Shown: positions 1-9,232, counted from the stretch's first letter. The stretch: DNA of 64,000 nt from Lachnospiraceae bacterium UBA7060 (GCA_002493835.1 DLAA01000160.1:19066-83065); one strand, 5' to 3'. Numbers and translations: made by a program. Notes: generated from the sequence alone by a model not told the origin.

Positions 1-231
1 ACTGTCACCCTCCGCTGGTTTCTCTTCTTCCATTTTACCCTGATTTGCAGTGAGATCCTCTGTGTTTCCTTCTGTTTGCACTTCCTGCTGGTGATCCTCA
101 GACGCCGGCGCTTCCTGAGAAGTCAAAACGGGCATGTCCGTCCCCTGCTCCGCCGCAGAAGTCGTCATGCCGTTTCCGCTCACCACCAGACTGAGCGCTA
201 TCAATAATGCCAATACTCTTCTCTTTCTCAT
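1..231 (-). CDS. Secreted protein, N-terminal part (cut by window edge)
   Basis: The minus-strand frame entering from the left edge starts with ATG-ATG at 234/231 behind a GGTGGAGG ribosome site. The second ATG has the better spacing, so 231 is chosen. The first 25-30 residues are a signal peptide: basic MRKRR, then a VLALLIALSLVV core, then a small-residue cleavage region. After it comes an acidic, Gln/Glu-rich low-complexity stretch typical of wall-exposed spacers. The signal peptide resembles that of the large secreted protein just to the right (both contain the pattern R-V-L-A-L-L), so the two may be paralogues. The catalytic or binding part lies outside the window, so no function can be named. 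Confidence 0.7.
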   Translation of the reverse strand, partial: MRKRRVLALLIALSLVVSGNGMTTSAAEQGTDMPVLTSQEAPASEDHQQEVQTEGNTEDLTANQGKMEEEKPAEGDS

Positions 232-334
232 CATCCTCCACCTTTTTCCATGTGTACATCATCTTTTCTCTGTCGTTTCTTACGCGCACATTAAGTTTCA
301 TAACATTTTATTATGTCACCCTATGATGGTTCTG

Positions 335-363
335 ATTATAACATCTGTAATTGTATTATGCAA
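335..363 (-). promoter_or_regulatory. Sigma-A promoter for the left-edge secreted gene
   Basis: Read on the minus strand, TTGCAT (358-363) and TATAAT (335-340) are separated by exactly 17 bases. A TG two bases before the -10 box gives an extended -10. It lies about 100 bases upstream of the start at 231, with nothing coding between. Confidence 0.7.
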
Positions 364-406
364 GAAAAAAGTATACAACATCTTGTGTTTTAAGAATTTC
401 TTAAAT

Positions 407-432
407 ATTATGTCTACTTTATTATGTCTACT
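407..432. repeat. 12-bp direct repeat at the end of the glucosaminidase gene
   Basis: ATTATGTCTACT occurs at 407-418 and again at 421-432. The second copy overlaps the stop codon of the large secreted gene. A related TTATGTCTAC sits at 5128-5137 upstream of the same gene, and TTATGTCACC lies near 310 upstream of the left-edge gene. These could be binding sites or chance AT-rich similarity. Confidence 0.4.
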
Positions 433-3400
433 GCCACCACAACATTTTCGTGCCAATCGTATAGGTAATGGTCTTTACACCGCCATAATTTCCGATCCCC
501 CGCAGCGTCACCTTTGCCTTGCCCTTTTGCATATTATTTACATAGCTTTCCTCCTCTATCACATAGTCCAGACCATACTGCAGTGGCCTTTCCATACCAC
601 TCATGGTCACAGCCAGTTCTTCTGCCGTCAATGTCACAGGTCTGCCATCCTGGTAACTCTTTGTCGCGGTCTTCACTTTTGCTTTGGCAAGATCAGCGGA
701 AACAATACGATAGACCCCATAGATTTCCGGCGGCACCTTTTCCTCGCCAGCATAAGCATCGATTCCCCGTGCTGTCACGCGAATACATGTGCCCGCCTGC
801 GGAATATCCTCCTCCCGCACAGCTTCCCCTGCCCCGCGTTTCGTTCGAATGAGCTCTCCCTCCTCCAAGGTCATCACTTCCGTCTCTGTCTCGTAAGTGT
901 ACTGCAGATTTTTATCATAATCACGGCCCGCTGTCAGGACAGCTCCGTCCACGTCCTTAAGCGATGCTTTCGTCTTCCAGGCGCCCTTTTTCTCACGGTA
1001 AACCACATCCTTAAGCACCACGGTTATCTTCTGTTTATCGCCCAGCCGTTTATCAAACTGTCCATCTGTAATGGAGAAATACCCCGCCAGCTTTCCCGCA
1101 AAATTTCCCTTACCAGTGATCGTAAAGGCCGGCCGTTTGCTCTCCTCCATATCCGCCGTAGTGAGAATTTTATTATTCTTATAGCTAATGCTGTAATCCT
1201 TGCCGGGCGTCAGCTCTCTTCCTCGAAAGCGAAGCAGAATCACCGGCTTACTTCCCCCTTTCATATAAGGCGTAGTCACTCCGTTTAAATTCGACAGTTC
1301 TATCTTCCTATCCGGTTCGTCCTGGGTATAATAAGCTGCTGTCATATCCTTTCCGCTCCCAATCCCATCCATCTGAAATTCATAGGGCAGAATTCGGTAT
1401 GTTTTCTTTAACTGTCCGCTGTACGCATTCACTCCCTTAAACATAATCGTCGCTGTTCCGGCCTTGTCCGTCTTCAGATAGGAGACCGTGTAATCCCCCG
1501 TTCTGCCGCCGTCTTTACTCTCAACCAGCGTCTCATCCTTGAGCGTCAGCGTATAACCGCTTTGCCATACGTCGCTCTCTGTTCCCGTGTACGTCTTATT
1601 GACAATTCCCTCCACTTTTGCTCCAGAGAGAGACGACCCCACAATCTGGTAGGTCACGCTCCTGCTGCCAGCATAGCCGCTTCCCTTCACCGCTGTGAGC
1701 GTGGCAGTCGCCTTTCCGATACTCTGATCCGCACTGTAGGAGACGGTATAATCTACTCCCTCAGTCAATGGCTGATTCTTATAGGTAACCTTTAAAGCTT
1801 TGGGACGGATACCGCCTTCTTTTGCCAGCTGTTCACTGCTGTAGCTCTGGTTGGGAATTTTAGCCACAGTGACCTGACCAAGAAGGATATCTGTCGTGAT
1901 AGTCTCGTAGACAGTGACTTTTCCCGTATAGCCGCCCTTTCCTGTAATCACTACAGGATATACGCCTTTCTCACGGTAGGCACCATCCCCTGTCTGAGGA
2001 TAACTCACAGTATAATCCCTATTTAAGGCAAGCTTTTGTCCGCCTCTATATAAAACAGGAGCACCCTTGATCACCCTGCCGCTGTAAGCCGCCGTGATAT
2101 TCTGCACCGTAATATCCCGGCTCGACAGAGCCTTTGGAAGGATATCAAAATATATTTCCTGCGATCCCGCATAATTTCCCTTACCCTTTACAACAATCGT
2201 GGGGCGGACTGCCCCCTCCGTATTTACATTCCTGTTGTTCTTATAGGAGAGAGTATAGTCCCTTCCCTCCACAAGCTCCAATACCTCCTCATTATCCTTT
2301 TCAATCAGGCTTCCATCCGGGGCTGCTGTGCCATCAAAAACCCGCACTTTGGGCTTAATCGCGCTCCCTGTATATATCTGATCCCCCACGGGAATCACAT
2401 AAAATCCTTCACCGATCTTTTGATAATGGGGATAAATATGGATCTCCTCTGCATAAACAGCCGTATTCTCTGTAAAAACACTGCCCTGGCCGTGCGCTTC
2501 TGTATACCATCCCCGGAAAATACTTCCTGTAAGTTTCTGTGCCTGTGGCAGCTCTCCCATATCAGTGTCTGCAATGCAATCTCCATAACCAAGAACGACT
2601 CTCTCTAAAGCAGTTCCATCCGCCTGATGGAATGTCACACTGCAAGCCCTCACTTCCACGTTCCAAGACGCCGTATATCCAGCTGCCGAAGCAGTAATCT
2701 TTGCGGTCCCTTCTCCCTGCGCAGTCACCTTACCATTTTGCACGGCCGCCACATTCTCATTAGAGCTAGCCCAGGAAATCGTATGATCCGATGTGGTGTC
2801 TTTCGGCCAGTACTCTGCACTTAAACTGACACTCTGCCCCACATACAAAACACTCTTTCCGGCTCCTTCCCCCGCACTGGCATCGGACACTTCCAGACGA
2901 TAGATCGGCGCAGTCACTTTCACAGAACATACCGCCGTCAAATTGCCCGCCATGGAAGCTTTTGCCGTAATGTCTGCCTCACCCGTCCCAACTGCCGTGA
3001 CCACCGCCTTGGAAGAATCCGCGGGATCCGCCTCCACCTTCACAATTTTTTGATTCGAGCTGCTCCAGACAATGGATTTGTCCGATGTGGTGTCGGCCGG
3101 AACAAAAATTACCTGCAAAGCAGCGGTAGCTGTGTTCTGCGCCTTCTCCTGTGCGCTTAAACCCGTGGTATCTGTCACCACCGTATCCGGCCTGCGCAGA
3201 ATAACTTCCTCTTTGTCCAGAGAAATGCTCTGCAGCAAAATCTCAGGATTATCAGACTCCTCCTTTGGCATATTGCTGTAAACGGGAATCTTGAATACAA
3301 AAGCACTGTTTAGAGAACCTGCGCTGCTGTACATCTTTTTAGTACTGGAAGCTTCGCTTGCCGGCGCCTGAATATTCTGCATATACTGATGCGTATAGAC

Positions 3401-5014
3401 AGCGTGCTGACTGTCCTTACTGACATTGAATTTCTCCAGATAAATGGTATCCTGGCCCTTTAAAATATAATTATTGCCGATGGTCGCCGCGCCGCCTTCC
3501 AAAGATTTATAGCGACTATTCCATCCTTTCTCCTTTGCATAGGTTAAACCCTTCACAATTTTTTCCGTTGTGGAAGCTCCATTCACACCCACGTTAAAGA
3601 AATTGTAATACCCTTCATATCCTGGGTAATTTCCGGAAATCAAACCGGAAGTCCCCTTCCCCTGTTCCTGATAAACGCGTGACGACAGATGTATCGGACT
3701 CAGCTTTCTGTTGCTGCCAATCTCATAAAATGCCTGGGCATATGTACGCCCCTTCGAATCATCCGGAAGCGTTCCCTTCATAAATGTACCATTTAAAAAA
3801 GTCTGTACCGCCGACTCGGTGTGATAAGATTTGTTAAAGGTCAACTGCTCAAATTGGAAAATATAAGTCTCCGTCAGAAAATTTCGCGGGTCCATATGAT
3901 AAGACACCGCCGGTTTCGTTGCGTAATACCAGCCGCTCTCACTGGGACAAGCCTCGCCTACCCAGCCCTTTTCCGAATTGCCTGTCGTTTTTTGGATCAG
4001 GCTCTTATCTCCCATCTCATTGGAGACAGCTGTGTTGAAATCCAAACCTGTATTTGATGGGACAAAGGTCCAATTCGGATGCGCATTTTTCAGGCTTCGG
4101 AGGGCAGACTGATAAGATGCCGGAAACGCTTCTATCTCTGAGTCATTAAGCCCATAAGGCATCAAAGAATACGCCTGCAGATACTCCTCCTCCCAGGCAA
4201 TCCAGTCCTCATCGGAGTAGGCCAGATAATAGCCTTGCACGTACCCGGTGCCCGCTGCGCCGTCCAGCCAGTACTGCACCTGATACCATACATCCTCCTC
4301 CGTGATATCGACTCCTTGCAAATAAAGCGTCTGACCGATCTCCAGCGTTGCCACGCTCCTGCTGTCTTCATCCGCCTCACTGCGGACATCATAGCTGTCC
4401 GTACGATAAAGCAGTGCCATCAGCGTTTTTTTTGCAAGCAGTGCGTCAAAAGCCTCCTTAGCTTCCTGCCACTCCCCATCCAGACTGTTTTCCGAAACAG
4501 ACTGCAGATGATTATCCGAAATGCTGGGAAGCTCGTTCTCAGACACGGAACCCGTAACTATGTCATTCCCAGAAATTTGCTCTGGCTCCTGCGGCGCTTC
4601 TTTGTCCTCTGCACCTATTCCAGTCCCTTCAGGATTTTGCGTCTCCTCCTCCACACCCGTACCAGACTCTTCGGGATTCTGTGTCTCCTCCTCCACACCC
4701 GTACCAGGCTCTTCGGGATTCTGTGTCTCCTCCTTCACACCCATACCAGGCTCTTCGGGATTCTGCGCTTCCTCCTCTACACTTGTCCCAGGCTCTTCCG
4801 GATTCTGCGCTTCCTCCTTTGCACTTGCCCCAGCCTCTTCCGGATTCTGTGCCTCCTCTTTCACGTCCCCTTCATCTGCCTCTGGGGCTGTGTGCCCTAC
4901 TTTTTCTGTGGACTCTGGCTCCGCTTCTTTTGCCAGTGTTGTAAACGACATACTCTCCATACAAAGAGCGGCACATAACAACAATGCCAGTACTCTGCCG
5001 TTTCTCTTCTGCAT
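428..5014 (-). CDS. Secreted glucosaminidase-like wall protein with Big2 and other Ig-like repeats
   Basis: About 1528 residues. ATG at 5014 is chosen because it opens a normal signal peptide (MQKRNGRVLALLL) behind AAGGGG; an in-frame ATG at 5053 with GAGG would add 13 residues. Order from the N-terminus: signal peptide; six 14-residue Glu/Pro/Gln/Asn-rich repeats; a linker with repeated S-V-S-E-N motifs; an SH3-like stretch near 205-270; a region near 300-600 matching the clostridial endo-beta-N-acetylglucosaminidase type (DPRNFLTE, ARVYQEQG-like SRVYQEQG, YPGYEGYYNFFNVG); two Big2 domains near 615-810 (VVWSSSN-like SIVWSSSN, ISWASSN); an InlB-type repeat; then several tandem Ig-like modules carrying DYTLSYKNN and KGKGNYAG motifs. 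No LPxTG anchor is seen. Its likely role is peptidoglycan cleavage or wall remodelling outside the cell. The lytic assignment is from motif memory. Confidence 0.88.
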   Translation of the reverse strand: MQKRNGRVLALLLCAALCMESMSFTTLAKEAEPESTEKVGHTAPEADEGDVKEEAQNPEEAGASAKEEAQNPEEPGTSVEEEAQNPEEPGMGVKEETQNPEEPGTGVEEETQNPEESGTGVEEETQNPEGTGIGAEDKEAPQEPEQISGNDIVTGSVSENELPSISDNHLQSVSENSLDGEWQEAKEAFDALLAKKTLMALLYRTDSYDVRSEADEDSRSVATLEIGQTLYLQGVDITEEDVWYQVQYWLDGAAGTGYVQGYYLAYSDEDWIAWEEEYLQAYSLMPYGLNDSEIEAFPASYQSALRSLKNAHPNWTFVPSNTGLDFNTAVSNEMGDKSLIQKTTGNSEKGWVGEACPSESGWYYATKPAVSYHMDPRNFLTETYIFQFEQLTFNKSYHTESAVQTFLNGTFMKGTLPDDSKGRTYAQAFYEIGSNRKLSPIHLSSRVYQEQGKGTSGLISGNYPGYEGYYNFFNVGVNGASTTEKIVKGLTYAKEKGWNSRYKSLEGGAATIGNNYILKGQDTIYLEKFNVSKDSQHAVYTHQYMQNIQAPASEASSTKKMYSSAGSLNSAFVFKIPVYSNMPKEESDNPEILLQSISLDKEEVILRRPDTVVTDTTGLSAQEKAQNTATAALQVIFVPADTTSDKSIVWSSSNQKIVKVEADPADSSKAVVTAVGTGEADITAKASMAGNLTAVCSVKVTAPIYRLEVSDASAGEGAGKSVLYVGQSVSLSAEYWPKDTTSDHTISWASSNENVAAVQNGKVTAQGEGTAKITASAAGYTASWNVEVRACSVTFHQADGTALERVVLGYGDCIADTDMGELPQAQKLTGSIFRGWYTEAHGQGSVFTENTAVYAEEIHIYPHYQKIGEGFYVIPVGDQIYTGSAIKPKVRVFDGTAAPDGSLIEKDNEEVLELVEGRDYTLSYKNNRNVNTEGAVRPTIVVKGKGNYAGSQEIYFDILPKALSSRDITVQNITAAYSGRVIKGAPVLYRGGQKLALNRDYTVSYPQTGDGAYREKGVYPVVITGKGGYTGKVTVYETITTDILLGQVTVAKIPNQSYSSEQLAKEGGIRPKALKVTYKNQPLTEGVDYTVSYSADQSIGKATATLTAVKGSGYAGSRSVTYQIVGSSLSGAKVEGIVNKTYTGTESDVWQSGYTLTLKDETLVESKDGGRTGDYTVSYLKTDKAGTATIMFKGVNAYSGQLKKTYRILPYEFQMDGIGSGKDMTAAYYTQDEPDRKIELSNLNGVTTPYMKGGSKPVILLRFRGRELTPGKDYSISYKNNKILTTADMEESKRPAFTITGKGNFAGKLAGYFSITDGQFDKRLGDKQKITVVLKDVVYREKKGAWKTKASLKDVDGAVLTAGRDYDKNLQYTYETETEVMTLEEGELIRTKRGAGEAVREEDIPQAGTCIRVTARGIDAYAGEEKVPPEIYGVYRIVSADLAKAKVKTATKSYQDGRPVTLTAEELAVTMSGMERPLQYGLDYVIEEESYVNNMQKGKAKVTLRGIGNYGGVKTITYTIGTKMLWWQ
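4607..4858 (-). repeat. Six tandem 42-bp coding repeats
   Basis: Within the large secreted protein, six consecutive 14-residue units follow the pattern E-E-[AT]-Q-N-P-E-[EG]-x-G-x-x-x-[KE]. The units are in phase at 42 bp and similar enough at DNA level to expand or contract by recombination. They probably form a flexible acidic spacer between the signal peptide and the enzymatic part. Confidence 0.85.
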
Positions 5015-5107
5015 AATCTCTTTCCCCTTGTTTCGTTTTATGTAATTAAGCATCAGTTACCTCATTTCCGCGCTGATTGATTGCGCATACTAAAAATGTT
5101 GTTCATC

Positions 5108-5138
5108 TGACAGAATTGTCAAAATGTTATGTCTACCA
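5108..5138 (-). promoter_or_regulatory. Palindrome and TTGACA-like box upstream of the secreted gene
   Basis: TGACA-GAAT-TGTCA (5108-5121) is a perfect 5-bp inverted repeat. On the minus strand it overlaps a TTGACA hexamer. The adjacent GTAGACATAA (5128-5137) matches the repeat found at the 3' end of the gene. No convincing -10 box at 16-18 bases was found, so this is only a possible operator or promoter region. Confidence 0.3.
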
Positions 5139-5157
5139 ATTTGTTTTCTATCATAAC

Positions 5158-5199
5158 ATAAAAAAGAGAATTGACACAAGTAAATCTCTGTCAATTCTC
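5158..5199 (-). terminator. Rho-independent terminator after the GT-C membrane gene
   Basis: On the minus strand GAGAATTGACA (5199-5189) pairs perfectly with TGTCAATTCTC (5176-5166), an 11-bp stem with a 12-base loop. It is followed by six Ts. The stop codon of the gene ending at 5191 lies inside the stem. It separates that gene from the secreted gene downstream. Confidence 0.85.
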
Positions 5200-7128
5200 C
5201 AATAAGTACTGTTTACTGCCAAATTCTGTTATTTTATTATAACTCATATCCCCGATCTGTACCGATTCCCCGGGCAGTTCCCCAAACCAAATAATACAAT
5301 CCGGGACAAAATCAACGTCCGCGTAACCTGCTGTCTTATTTTTTACCTGCACGTGCTCCAGCCGACAGTCTTCCAGCATTTCCCAAAGAGGATACTCAAA
5401 ATCATCCGCCTTCATCAGACGAAGTCCCACCTTGTCATACCCCCGTGACTTAATCTCATCTGTCAGTGATGCATAGACGGCCACCTCATCCCACCTGGCA
5501 GTAAAATAGCCATAGGGTCTGTTCCGCGCAGGCCCTTTCCAAATATCATAATGATAACGGGTAAGTGCAAACGCCTGCAGCACACACAAAATGCCCACCA
5601 GACCGATGATTCCCCAGCACGGCATTCTTCCCCATTCCTTTTTCATTCCTCTCTGTATGCCTGCAGTGATCATAGGACACAAAAGCGCAAGATAGGAGAT
5701 CATGTATCTGCTCACATAGGGCTCCCAGCGGAGCACTGTACAGAATACCGCAAAGGAAAAGGACGCCGCCAAAAAATATCCCCTCTCCTTTTTCTCCCAC
5801 CGGTTTCTCCCTAGACTAAGAAGCGTCCACAGGACACAGAAGAGAAACAGCCAAAGCACAATCGCATTGACCGCCGTATCACAGCCATAGCTGCCAGCCT
5901 CATGTAGGCTGTAAGCCCCGCCGTTCTCCGAGATAGAAACTGCGTCCAGCTCCACTTTCAAAAGTTCAGCCGCCTTTACCGCAATCTTTGCAAAATACGC
6001 CTCTGCGTTCTTCACGAATATCGTGGGCATATTGAAGGAAAGGTTTTTGAGAAAATTGACAAACAGATAGTTTGGCTTCAGCGTACCCACAAGCTGTGCA
6101 GCCCCGGCAGTTGGACTGGCATATGCGCCAAACGTTTTAAAATTACGCAAAATTTCTGGAAGCAGCGGAAGCACCACACAGGGAAGTGCGCTGAAAAATA
6201 TACCTGCCAGTTCCCGCACACGATCTCTTCTTTTGATACACACAAGCAAAAGCCATAAAGCAAAAATTACCATTCCCACACAGACCGAGGGCTTTGCCAG
6301 ATATCCCCAAGCTGTGCACAGTCCCATAAAGCAGATTCGGCTCACTGTAACCGCTTCAAACCGCATGGGAATTTCCGGATCCACATAATCCAAAAGACGA
6401 TACACAAAAAATAAAAGCCAAATTGCCGCAAAATTATCGACCTGAGTGGTCAATGCCTCTGCAAAAGCAATGGGCATGGTCATATATAAAAGCATCGTCA
6501 GCCAGCGTAAAGGTCTGCTGCAGGAAAGTTTTTCCGCAATGCCGCCCACCAAAACAGCGCATGTGATATAGGAAGTTCCCTGCAAAAGATTAAATAACAG
6601 ATCATGCCCCCTGCACAAAATATAGACATGCAAATTGACAAACTCCGCTAGCACAGGACTTGATACCTGTCGGATACAGTTTGTGGCATAATGCGCCACC
6701 GACCGGTTCTGCGCCCAGTAAGCAATCCGAGGCAGATGATAAGTCATGGAATCCCAGTTGTAGGGCGTAGTGATAAGTGAGAGACAACAAACCACACCGC
6801 CGATCACAAATAAAATACCATAGCAGAGGACTCCTCTTATACTCCATCCAGCCAGATGACCGCGCCACATATCCCTCAGGCGAATGTCTGACCATCGGCA
6901 CTGCACAACAAAAAAGAGAAGAAGAAGTGCGTCAAATGCCCCCCACGCCATAAACAAAAATCGAAAACGCATAGCATGGCCCGCCGACAGCGTTTCTGTC
7001 AGCACAAAGAGGAACAGCATCCACAAAGAACAGGCCTCCATATAAGATCCGAGGCCTGTGTCTTCTATCCGCTTTCTTTTTTTATAAATGTAGATATTGC
7101 CATACAGCGCCGCTAAAGCAAACAGCAT
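5191..7128 (-). CDS. GT-C type membrane glycosyltransferase (PMT/ArnT-like)
   Basis: 645 residues with about twelve hydrophobic segments. ATG at 7128 is preferred because TAGGAGAT sits seven bases upstream; an upstream in-frame start at 7194 would overlap the DUF4956 gene and has no such site. The first outer loop carries YNWDSMTYHLPR followed by a Trp/Ala/Gln stretch, the acidic loop motif seen in GT39/GT83-like integral membrane transferases that use polyprenyl-phosphate sugars. A hydrophilic tail of about 90 residues closes the protein. It is the last gene of the DUF4956 - VTC run and ends in a strong terminator. Donor and acceptor cannot be told from sequence. Confidence 0.75.
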   Translation of the reverse strand: MLFALAALYGNIYIYKKRKRIEDTGLGSYMEACSLWMLFLFVLTETLSAGHAMRFRFLFMAWGAFDALLLLFFVVQCRWSDIRLRDMWRGHLAGWSIRGVLCYGILFVIGGVVCCLSLITTPYNWDSMTYHLPRIAYWAQNRSVAHYATNCIRQVSSPVLAEFVNLHVYILCRGHDLLFNLLQGTSYITCAVLVGGIAEKLSCSRPLRWLTMLLYMTMPIAFAEALTTQVDNFAAIWLLFFVYRLLDYVDPEIPMRFEAVTVSRICFMGLCTAWGYLAKPSVCVGMVIFALWLLLVCIKRRDRVRELAGIFFSALPCVVLPLLPEILRNFKTFGAYASPTAGAAQLVGTLKPNYLFVNFLKNLSFNMPTIFVKNAEAYFAKIAVKAAELLKVELDAVSISENGGAYSLHEAGSYGCDTAVNAIVLWLFLFCVLWTLLSLGRNRWEKKERGYFLAASFSFAVFCTVLRWEPYVSRYMISYLALLCPMITAGIQRGMKKEWGRMPCWGIIGLVGILCVLQAFALTRYHYDIWKGPARNRPYGYFTARWDEVAVYASLTDEIKSRGYDKVGLRLMKADDFEYPLWEMLEDCRLEHVQVKNKTAGYADVDFVPDCIIWFGELPGESVQIGDMSYNKITEFGSKQYLLEN

Positions 7129-7142
7129 ACTTATATCTCCTA

Positions 7143-7823
7143 CTATACCCTGCACTCTCCATCGTGAGAAATGCAATTGATCTGCGTCATGCACTTGATC
7201 TTGGAGAAGCCCTCCAACAGTTCCTCCTTCTTCGCTGTCCGAATCTCAATAATCAGCTCTGTTTCTCCGTTTTTGATGCTCCTGGACTTTTCCTTGTGAT
7301 ATTTACAATTGTTTTTTAGAAGTGTCTCCACTTCATCGTAGTCAATCTCAGAAGCCTGCGCCCGGAGAACCAGAAGGTCAGGTGCTTTGGCGTTTGGCAC
7401 AAGATCCAACACGAGAAGCAGTATCGTCATCACGATGCAAAGCACAAAGGAAAGCACATAAAGCCCTACACCCACTATAATACCGGCACTGATAGACCAG
7501 AAGAGATACAGAAGATCTATTGGATTTTTTACCGCATTACGAAAGCGGACAATGGAAAGTGCACCCACCATGCCTAGTGAGACAAGAAGGTTTGACTGCA
7601 TCGCAATCATGATAGCCGCCACGATAATCGGCATCCCCGCAATCGTCACATTCAAATCCTTAGAATAAAACGCGGATTTGGAGGACAGCTTGTACACCGC
7701 GAAAATGTAAATACCTACCAGAGCTGCGATAGCAATAAGTAGTAAAATGCTTTTAGCCGATAAATTTGTACCGCCGCCTAAACTTTCATACACACTGGCT
7801 TTAATTACATCCTTAATTGACAT
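7143..7823 (-). CDS. DUF4956 membrane protein
   Basis: 226 residues. AAAGGAG lies just upstream of the ATG. Four hydrophobic segments occupy residues about 25-140. They include the family-typical core ALSIVRFRNAVKNPIDLLYLFW, in which Arg and Asn residues follow a small-residue helix. A cytoplasmic tail of about 80 mixed alpha/beta residues follows. DUF4956 genes commonly neighbour VTC-domain genes, as here (VTC gene at 8464-9162), but no biochemical role is established. A part in polyphosphate or surface polymer handling is only an inference from the partner. Confidence 0.82.
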   Translation of the reverse strand: MSIKDVIKASVYESLGGGTNLSAKSILLLIAIAALVGIYIFAVYKLSSKSAFYSKDLNVTIAGMPIIVAAIMIAMQSNLLVSLGMVGALSIVRFRNAVKNPIDLLYLFWSISAGIIVGVGLYVLSFVLCIVMTILLLVLDLVPNAKAPDLLVLRAQASEIDYDEVETLLKNNCKYHKEKSRSIKNGETELIIEIRTAKKEELLEGFSKIKCMTQINCISHDGECRV

Positions 7824-7840
7824 GACTACACTCCTTTATC

Positions 7841-8489
7841 TTATACTTTTTTAAATATAGTATCTCTGACAGCACAATAGCTCTGATACATCTGTCTGTA
7901 AAGTTTCTGCCAAGTCCGCTGCATCCACCGCTCCTGCCAGATCATAGGACACAACTTGTAAATGAAATATGTTTTTGGCATTTTCTTATTTCTATGCAAA
8001 CAAATTACTCTCTTATAGGGGCTTCTGTCAAGCACATCCTTGTCAAAACTGGCCAGCCGCTGCTTTGTTTCTGTAAATGCAGGTGTATCACAATCCATCA
8101 GAATAAAAGCATCCCGCTTCGTAAAATGCCTTTCCAAATAAGGAAGTGCAAATATCATAATATCAGTTTCCTGCTCCTCCATTGCATCGATCAGCCAATG
8201 GACATCCGCTTCCAGGAACCCCCCCCCCGTCCATATACAGTAAATAGTCAATATCATCAAGTTTTTCTAGTGTTTTTTCGATAATATAGGGTTTCCAAAT
8301 CCAATATCCAGCCCCTCGTTTTGCATTCCAAATGGAGGCGTTTTTCTCTTTAAACTCCTTATCTATATCTGCAGGGCCATACTCAATGACTTTATCTACA
8401 CCATGTCTTTTTGCCATCATGGTATTAAACCGTTGTGCCCGTATATATTTTTCATCGGCATAATTAATAAGACAGACCATACTTTTCAA
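7841..8489 (-). pseudogene. Glycosyltransferase-like gene, frame broken at a G10 tract (possible phase-off state)
   Basis: Two overlapping frames make one protein. Frame one (from 8489, TTG behind AAGGGA, or ATG 8480) encodes the N-terminal half with NYAD, NAKRGAGYWIWKPYIIEKTL and DYLLYMDGGG. Frame two resumes with FLEADVHWLIDAMEEQ and ALPYLERHFTKRDAF to the stop at 7841. The join is a run of ten Gs on the coding strand (8219-8228). With nine Gs the reading is continuous and gives 215 residues; with ten it stops early after an unrelated tail. The intact protein looks like a small GT-A-type transferase (YMD-G-G in place of a DxD-type site) seen in capsule loci. The defect could be slipped-strand phase variation, a fixed mutation or a sequencing error. 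Confidence 0.8.
8219..8228. repeat. Homopolymer tract of ten C/G
   Basis: Ten consecutive Cs on the plus strand (Gs on the coding strand) lie mid-gene in the glycosyltransferase-like gene. It is far longer than any other G/C run I noticed in the window. Loss of one base restores one full reading frame. Confidence 0.95.
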
Positions 8490-9162
8490 TCATTTCCCTT
8501 TCCCGGCATAACTGATATTTTGAGTATGCCGACTGCTGCATATTGCCAACCTCCAAAAGCTGTACCAGAAAATCCGGTATAAACTCATCGTATTTCACCT
8601 CTAACACTTTATCATATTCCTGCAAAAAATCATAGCAGATATTTTTCTGACCAAACATTGCCACCCGGCTGCTCGCCCGCACATTACGGTCAAACGTAAT
8701 CCGCACATTACCCGGCTCATACACATAAGCCTTGCGCTCATAAGCCACAATCACTTTTGGGCGAAGTCCCTGTGCATTTATCGCCAAATTAAAAAGTGTC
8801 GCCGGATCTTCCGTTGAATCACTATCCGCAATACATTCTCCGTGCATTAGGCTTTCCATCTGTTTCCTCGATATATTTTTTGAGCGCTTTAGAATTCGAC
8901 TATCTTTTTTTGTCTTTACTTCCAGCTTTATGGTTTCCAACGAATCATTGTAAATCCGGATCCGATATTTACTCCTCCTATTCACGCCGTCCACCGTATC
9001 CTGCAGACAGGAATCCCGAAGGTCGTCAAAATAAAGGCTGACAATGCTGTAGCCTTCCGGACCACCCTCATTACTGTCCGGGCGAAGAACAGCTTCCATT
9101 CGCTGCTGGAGCATATAAAGCTCCGGCTCTGTGCAGTTGTATTTATCTTCTACTCGATACAT
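8464..9162 (-). CDS. VTC-domain (CYTH-like) polyphosphate polymerase family protein
   Basis: 232 residues. GAAAGAGG lies before the ATG. The fold markers run in order: RVEDKYN near the start (E-x-K-like), IVSLYFDDLRDSCLQD, RSKYRIRIYN, IKLEVKTKKDSRILKRS, then YERKAYV, RITFDRNVRAS and LEVKYDEFIP. These are the paired Lys/Arg/Glu strands of the VTC tunnel fold. In eukaryotic Vtc4 this fold makes polyphosphate from ATP. Bacterial members next to DUF4956 are uncharacterised. The stop overlaps the next gene's start by 26 bases, so translation is probably coupled. Confidence 0.83.
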   Translation of the reverse strand: MYRVEDKYNCTEPELYMLQQRMEAVLRPDSNEGGPEGYSIVSLYFDDLRDSCLQDTVDGVNRRSKYRIRIYNDSLETIKLEVKTKKDSRILKRSKNISRKQMESLMHGECIADSDSTEDPATLFNLAINAQGLRPKVIVAYERKAYVYEPGNVRITFDRNVRASSRVAMFGQKNICYDFLQEYDKVLEVKYDEFIPDFLVQLLEVGNMQQSAYSKYQLCREREMIEKYGLSY

Positions 9163-9232
9163 TATTTCCTCTTTCTTTCTCGTGAATCAAAACATTTAGC
9201 CCTGTCGCCTACATTCAGCTAAACTGTGTAAC

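Noticed and set aside
134..1288. Long plus-strand frame opposite the secreted protein genes
   Set aside because: It crosses both minus-strand genes and their promoter and has no ribosome site; the minus-strand products have clear signal peptides and domains.
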